NCBI GenBank assembly: GCA_003151895.1 | Contig: PLYX01000167.1 | Span: 1 to 6,977 of the forward strand | Origin: Solirubrobacterales bacterium | GTDB taxonomy: Bacteria; Actinomycetota; Thermoleophilia; Solirubrobacterales; Solirubrobacteraceae | Length of the DNA stretch: 6,977 nucleotides | Reading direction: 5' to 3' | Shown: positions 4,705-6,977 of the stretch, in pieces | Numbering within the stretch: the first letter of the stretch is position 1 | How the letters are laid out: each line of letters opens with the position of its first letter | The notes under the pieces: generated by a model | Database searches by the model: none | What the model was told of the DNA's origin: nothing | What the model saw: the letters and a program-made list of their open reading frames with translations, nothing else | Translations under genes and position numbers: made by a program

Positions 4705-5708
4705 CCGACTGCGTTCGCCACGGCCGGCAGCGGGTGTGCGGCAGCCGCCGCACCTCGCTGATGGGCAACCACATCTCCGATGACGTCGTCCAGCACGCGA
4801 GTGGGGGTCCAGCCGATGAGCGCCTGCACCTTGGCGATGTCGGGCACGCGACGGTACATGTCCTCGAAGCCATCGCCGTAAGCCTCGCCGTAGGGAATCG
4901 TGGAGATGTCCGAGCCAGACCCCGTCAACTCGATGATCCGCCTGGCGAGATCGAGTATCGAGATCTCAGTGGTGGCGCCCACGTTGAACACGTTGCCGTA
5001 GGCCCGCTCCTCGGTCATCAGCGCGAAAAGGGCCTGGACGACGTCGGCCACGTGACAGAAGCAGCGCGTCTGGTGGCCGTCGCCGTAGACGGTGAGCGGC
5101 TCGCCGGCGAGCGCCTGGCCCACGAGCCTGGGCACCACCATGCCGTAGCTTCCCGTCTGGCGGGGTCCGACCGTGTTGAACAGGCGCACGACGATCGTCG
5201 GCAGACCACGCTCGCGCCAGTAGGCCATCGCCAGGAACTCGTCGATCGCCTTCGAGCAGGCATACGCCCAGCGGCCCTTGTCGGTGGCGCCCATCTGCAT
5301 GTCCCCGTCCTCCCTGAACGGAAGCGCGTGGCTCTTGCCGTACACCTCGCTGGTGGAGGCGATCAGGACGGGCTTCTTCTTCTTGTTGGCGTGCGTGAGC
5401 ACGACCTCGGTGCCGTGCACGTTGGTCTCGATCGCACGCACCGGACTGTCGACGACGAGGGTGACGCCCACCGCGGCCGCCAGGTGCACGACGATGTCAG
5501 CCTCGTCGACCAGCTCCGCGACCACGGCGTGGTTCTCGACGGATCCGATCGTGTACTGGAATCCGGGACGGTGCTTGAGGTGGCGGATGTTCTCGATCCC
5601 CCCCGTCGAAAGGTCGTCCAGCACGTGCACCGCGTGTCCATGCTCGACCAGCAGATCGCTGAGATGCGACCCGATGAAGCCAGCGCCGCCGGTTATCAGG
5701 AATCGCAT
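4656..5708 (-). CDS. NAD-dependent sugar epimerase/dehydratase (extended SDR), altered C-terminus
   Basis: A 350-residue extended short-chain dehydrogenase acting on nucleotide sugars in the cytoplasm. The NAD-binding motif TGGAGFIGSH is at residues 6-15, the catalytic STSEVYG at 118-124 and Y149-x3-K153 in WAYACSK. The substrate-side motifs RLFNTVGPRQTG, VYGDGHQTRCFCHVADVV and FEDMYRRVPDIAKV are all present. The last resembles enzymes of the UDP-glucuronate decarboxylase / UDP-glucose epimerase branch, but the exact substrate cannot be read off. The ATG at 5708 follows AAAGG; a longer frame to 5951 overlaps the neighbouring gene and is rejected. Family-like sequence ends near VVAHQRG (residue 319, about 4752). 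The last 31 residues are Ala/Pro-rich and run out of frame into the IS1595 fragment, so the native 3' end has probably been replaced. The catalytic core is complete and the enzyme may still work. Confidence 0.88.
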   Translation of the reverse strand: MRFLITGGAGFIGSHLSDLLVEHGHAVHVLDDLSTGGIENIRHLKHRPGFQYTIGSVENHAVVAELVDEADIVVHLAAAVGVTLVVDSPVRAIETNVHGTEVVLTHANKKKKPVLIASTSEVYGKSHALPFREDGDMQMGATDKGRWAYACSKAIDEFLAMAYWRERGLPTIVVRLFNTVGPRQTGSYGMVVPRLVGQALAGEPLTVYGDGHQTRCFCHVADVVQALFALMTEERAYGNVFNVGATTEISILDLARRIIELTGSGSDISTIPYGEAYGDGFEDMYRRVPDIAKVQALIGWTPTRVLDDVIGDVVAHQRGAAAAAHPLPAVANAVGEGPAARAAAASNTPT

Positions 5709-5727
5709 GGGGGCCTTTCTTGTGAGA

Positions 5728-6213
5728 TCACCTTGTAGCCCGGTGGCTTCGCCGCAGAACCATCCCCCCGAATCCGCCGAGGACGAGGATCGCGACTCCA
5801 CCTCCCAGAAGCGCGAGGATGGAACCATCCCCTCCAGAGGATGCCCGTCCGCTCGCTGAGCGCAGCACGACGGCGGGGATGATGACTCTCGCCTCGGACG
5901 CATTCGTCCTCGATGCATTCGCGGGAGACACGCCGCTCCCAGCGGATCCACGGTGAGACGGTCCGCCTCCCGACCCCCCGGGTGGGTGGATGCCCGCTCC
6001 GAACGGCGCCGCCGCGGAGGAGGAGCCCGCCGGGGATGAGGCGCCCGTCTGGCGCGCCTGATTCAGGGGCAGCGCGTACTCCTTGGCCGCGGGCGAGCCG
6101 GGGTCGATATGGACGCCGGGTTCCAGGCCCGAGGCGGCCTGCACGGAGGCCGCCGAGCAGCTGATGACGAGCACCGCGAGGGCACCGGCCATGGACACGC
6201 TTATGGAACGCAC
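5728..6213 (-). CDS. small exported Ser/Gly-rich protein with C-terminal membrane anchor
   Basis: A 161-residue protein of unknown function. An N-terminal signal region (hydrophobic residues 9-18) is followed by SAASVQA, a plausible signal-peptidase site near residue 26; VISC at 16-19 also fits a lipobox loosely. A conserved-looking block GLEPGVHIDPGSPAAKEYAL (29-48) and PLNQARQTG follow. Residues 58-105 form a low-complexity Ser/Gly/Ala/Pro linker. Residues 131-152 (ILALLGGGVAILVLGGFGGM) form a membrane segment with an RRSHRATR tail, giving an outside-facing, C-terminally anchored topology. The GTG at 6213 is used here; an ATG at 6192 is an alternative, and neither has a strong ribosome-binding site. 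It sits 26 bp after the O-antigen-ligase-like gene and 19 bp before the epimerase gene, so it belongs to that operon and may act in polysaccharide export or attachment, which is inference. Confidence 0.72.
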   Translation of the reverse strand: MRSISVSMAGALAVLVISCSAASVQAASGLEPGVHIDPGSPAAKEYALPLNQARQTGASSPAGSSSAAAPFGAGIHPPGGSGGGPSHRGSAGSGVSPANASRTNASEARVIIPAVVLRSASGRASSGGDGSILALLGGGVAILVLGGFGGMVLRRSHRATR

Positions 6214-6239
6214 GGTTCTGAAGACTATCTCGACATCGA

Positions 6240-6977
6240 TTACCGAAGCGTTGCAGTTGGATCGGCGGCCAGTTTCATCAATGTCGAATTCCGAGGGTTG
6301 AGCCGGTGGGCACGCGTGTAGTCGCGCTTGGCGACTCCCAGCCTCCGCTCTCGTACGGCCACGTCACCCAGCAGCGTCCACGTGACGAAGTTGTCCGGCT
6401 CCTGCACAAGCGCTGCCCGCAGCGCCGCCTCGGCGGCCGGCGCCTGGTCGAAGCGCGCGAGGGCGGCCGCCTTGGCGTAATAGGTTTGGACGGCATCCGA
6501 GTCGATGCCCAGGGAGCGGTTCGCGTCGGTTAGGGCCGCCGCGGGGTGCGCGTCGAGCTCGTGCTGGGCACGCGTGCGGTAGAAGTCGGCGAGGCCCTGG
6601 CGGCTGAGGCTCGCTCCCGCCACCACGAGCGTCACCAGAACGGCGGACCCCCCCAGCGCGAGCGCCGGCCTGCTCGCGAGCGCCCTGCCGAATCGGGAAT
6701 GCCCAGAGGCGGCTCCTGCCGTCAAAGGACTTCGTGGCCTGACCACGACCGCGGTGGCGGCGATCGCGATCGCGGTCAAACCGGGGAGCAGGTGCATCCA
6801 GTCGACGCTCGTCTGGGCCAGCCACGCCCCGATGGCCCCGACCCCGCCCACCATCAGCGCGCGCGACAGAGGCGAGCGCGCCGCCGCGGGACGCATGCGC
6901 GAGATCCCCCAACCGATGCCGCCGATGAAGGCGGCCAGCAGCAGGGCGCCCACGACCCCCAGCTCGGAAAGGGCCTG
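6240..6977 (-). CDS. O-antigen ligase/polymerase-like membrane protein with TPR tail (partial)
   Basis: The C-terminal 245 residues of a protein whose 5' part lies beyond the right edge; the frame is open to the last base (QALSELGVVG). Three or more membrane helices are visible: the segment from VVGALLLAAFIGGIGWGI, AIGAWLAQTSVDWMHLLPGL with the following AIAIAATAVVV, and ALGGSAVLVTLVVAGASL. The helix pair with 'SVDW.hLlPgl' is typical of the end of Wzy/RfaL-like O-antigen ligase family proteins. The soluble C-terminus carries TPR-like repeats (YYAKAAALARFDQAPAAEAA, then WTLLGDVAVRERRLGVAKRD and YTRAHRLNP). Such proteins polymerise or transfer polysaccharide at the membrane. It is the first visible gene of the minus-strand operon. 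The family call is good; polymerase versus ligase cannot be decided from this part. Confidence 0.8.
   Translation of the reverse strand, partial: QALSELGVVGALLLAAFIGGIGWGISRMRPAAARSPLSRALMVGGVGAIGAWLAQTSVDWMHLLPGLTAIAIAATAVVVRPRSPLTAGAASGHSRFGRALASRPALALGGSAVLVTLVVAGASLSRQGLADFYRTRAQHELDAHPAAALTDANRSLGIDSDAVQTYYAKAAALARFDQAPAAEAALRAALVQEPDNFVTWTLLGDVAVRERRLGVAKRDYTRAHRLNPRNSTLMKLAADPTATLR

Noticed and set aside
4734..5738. Long plus-strand open frame of 334 codons opposite the epimerase
   Set aside because: It is a codon-bias shadow of the epimerase gene, with His/Val/Asp/Arg-rich composition and no family resemblance.
5709..5951. Upstream extension of the epimerase frame by 81 codons
   Set aside because: It overlaps the exported-protein gene, has a Ser/Arg-rich composition, and the Rossmann motif starts directly at the ATG at 5708, which has its own ribosome-binding site.

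Overview
The window is high-GC bacterial DNA, most likely from an actinobacterium. A Thermoleophilia/Solirubrobacterales-type organism fits best, judged from GC-rich codon third positions, the style of the O-antigen-ligase-like protein with a TPR tail, and the cell-surface protein beside it. This placement is inference; there is no rRNA or marker gene here. The window is a scarred boundary between a surface-polysaccharide locus (right) and an accessory region of toxin-antitoxin genes, defence-gene debris and broken transposases (left and centre).

Left (1-2124): a poorly supported, stop-interrupted frame with a 24-bp tandem repeat (1-315), then the 3' part of a sulfotransferase gene on the minus strand (352-804), then about 470 bp with no recognisable gene. 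Next comes an intact two-gene MntA-HepT type toxin-antitoxin module on the plus strand (1273-2048): a minimal nucleotidyltransferase followed, with a 10-bp overlap, by a HEPN (DUF86) protein with an intact R-x4-H-x-Y motif.

Centre (2125-3350): a strongly rearranged stretch read on the minus strand. It holds an unidentified C-terminal gene fragment, a second copy of the sulfotransferase tail, the middle of an IS1-like transposase, and pieces of the N-terminal domains of two YhcG/DUF1016-type nuclease genes. The last three are joined in one uninterrupted 293-codon frame. A 247-bp direct repeat (338-584 and 2455-2701; 6 mismatches counted by eye, about 97.6 % identity) contains the sulfotransferase tail and brackets the toxin-antitoxin module.

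Right-centre (3426-4293): a tiny plus-strand gene converges on a minus-strand pair, a DUF5678-like small protein and a retropepsin-like aspartic protease, whose reading frames overlap by 80 bp. Upstream of the pair lies a truncated IS1595-type transposase.

Right (4656-6977): a tightly spaced minus-strand operon for surface polysaccharide: an O-antigen ligase/polymerase-like membrane protein with TPR repeats (cut by the window edge), a small exported serine/glycine-rich protein with a C-terminal anchor, and an NAD-dependent sugar epimerase/dehydratase. The 3' end of the epimerase gene runs directly into the IS1595 fragment, so the operon appears to have been broken there. The sulfotransferase remnant on the far left may be another relic of the same kind of polysaccharide locus. 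I did not find a clearly new multi-gene system. The best candidates for a second look are the DUF5678/aspartic-protease pair, the repeat-flanked toxin-antitoxin module and the multi-part chimeric reading frame.
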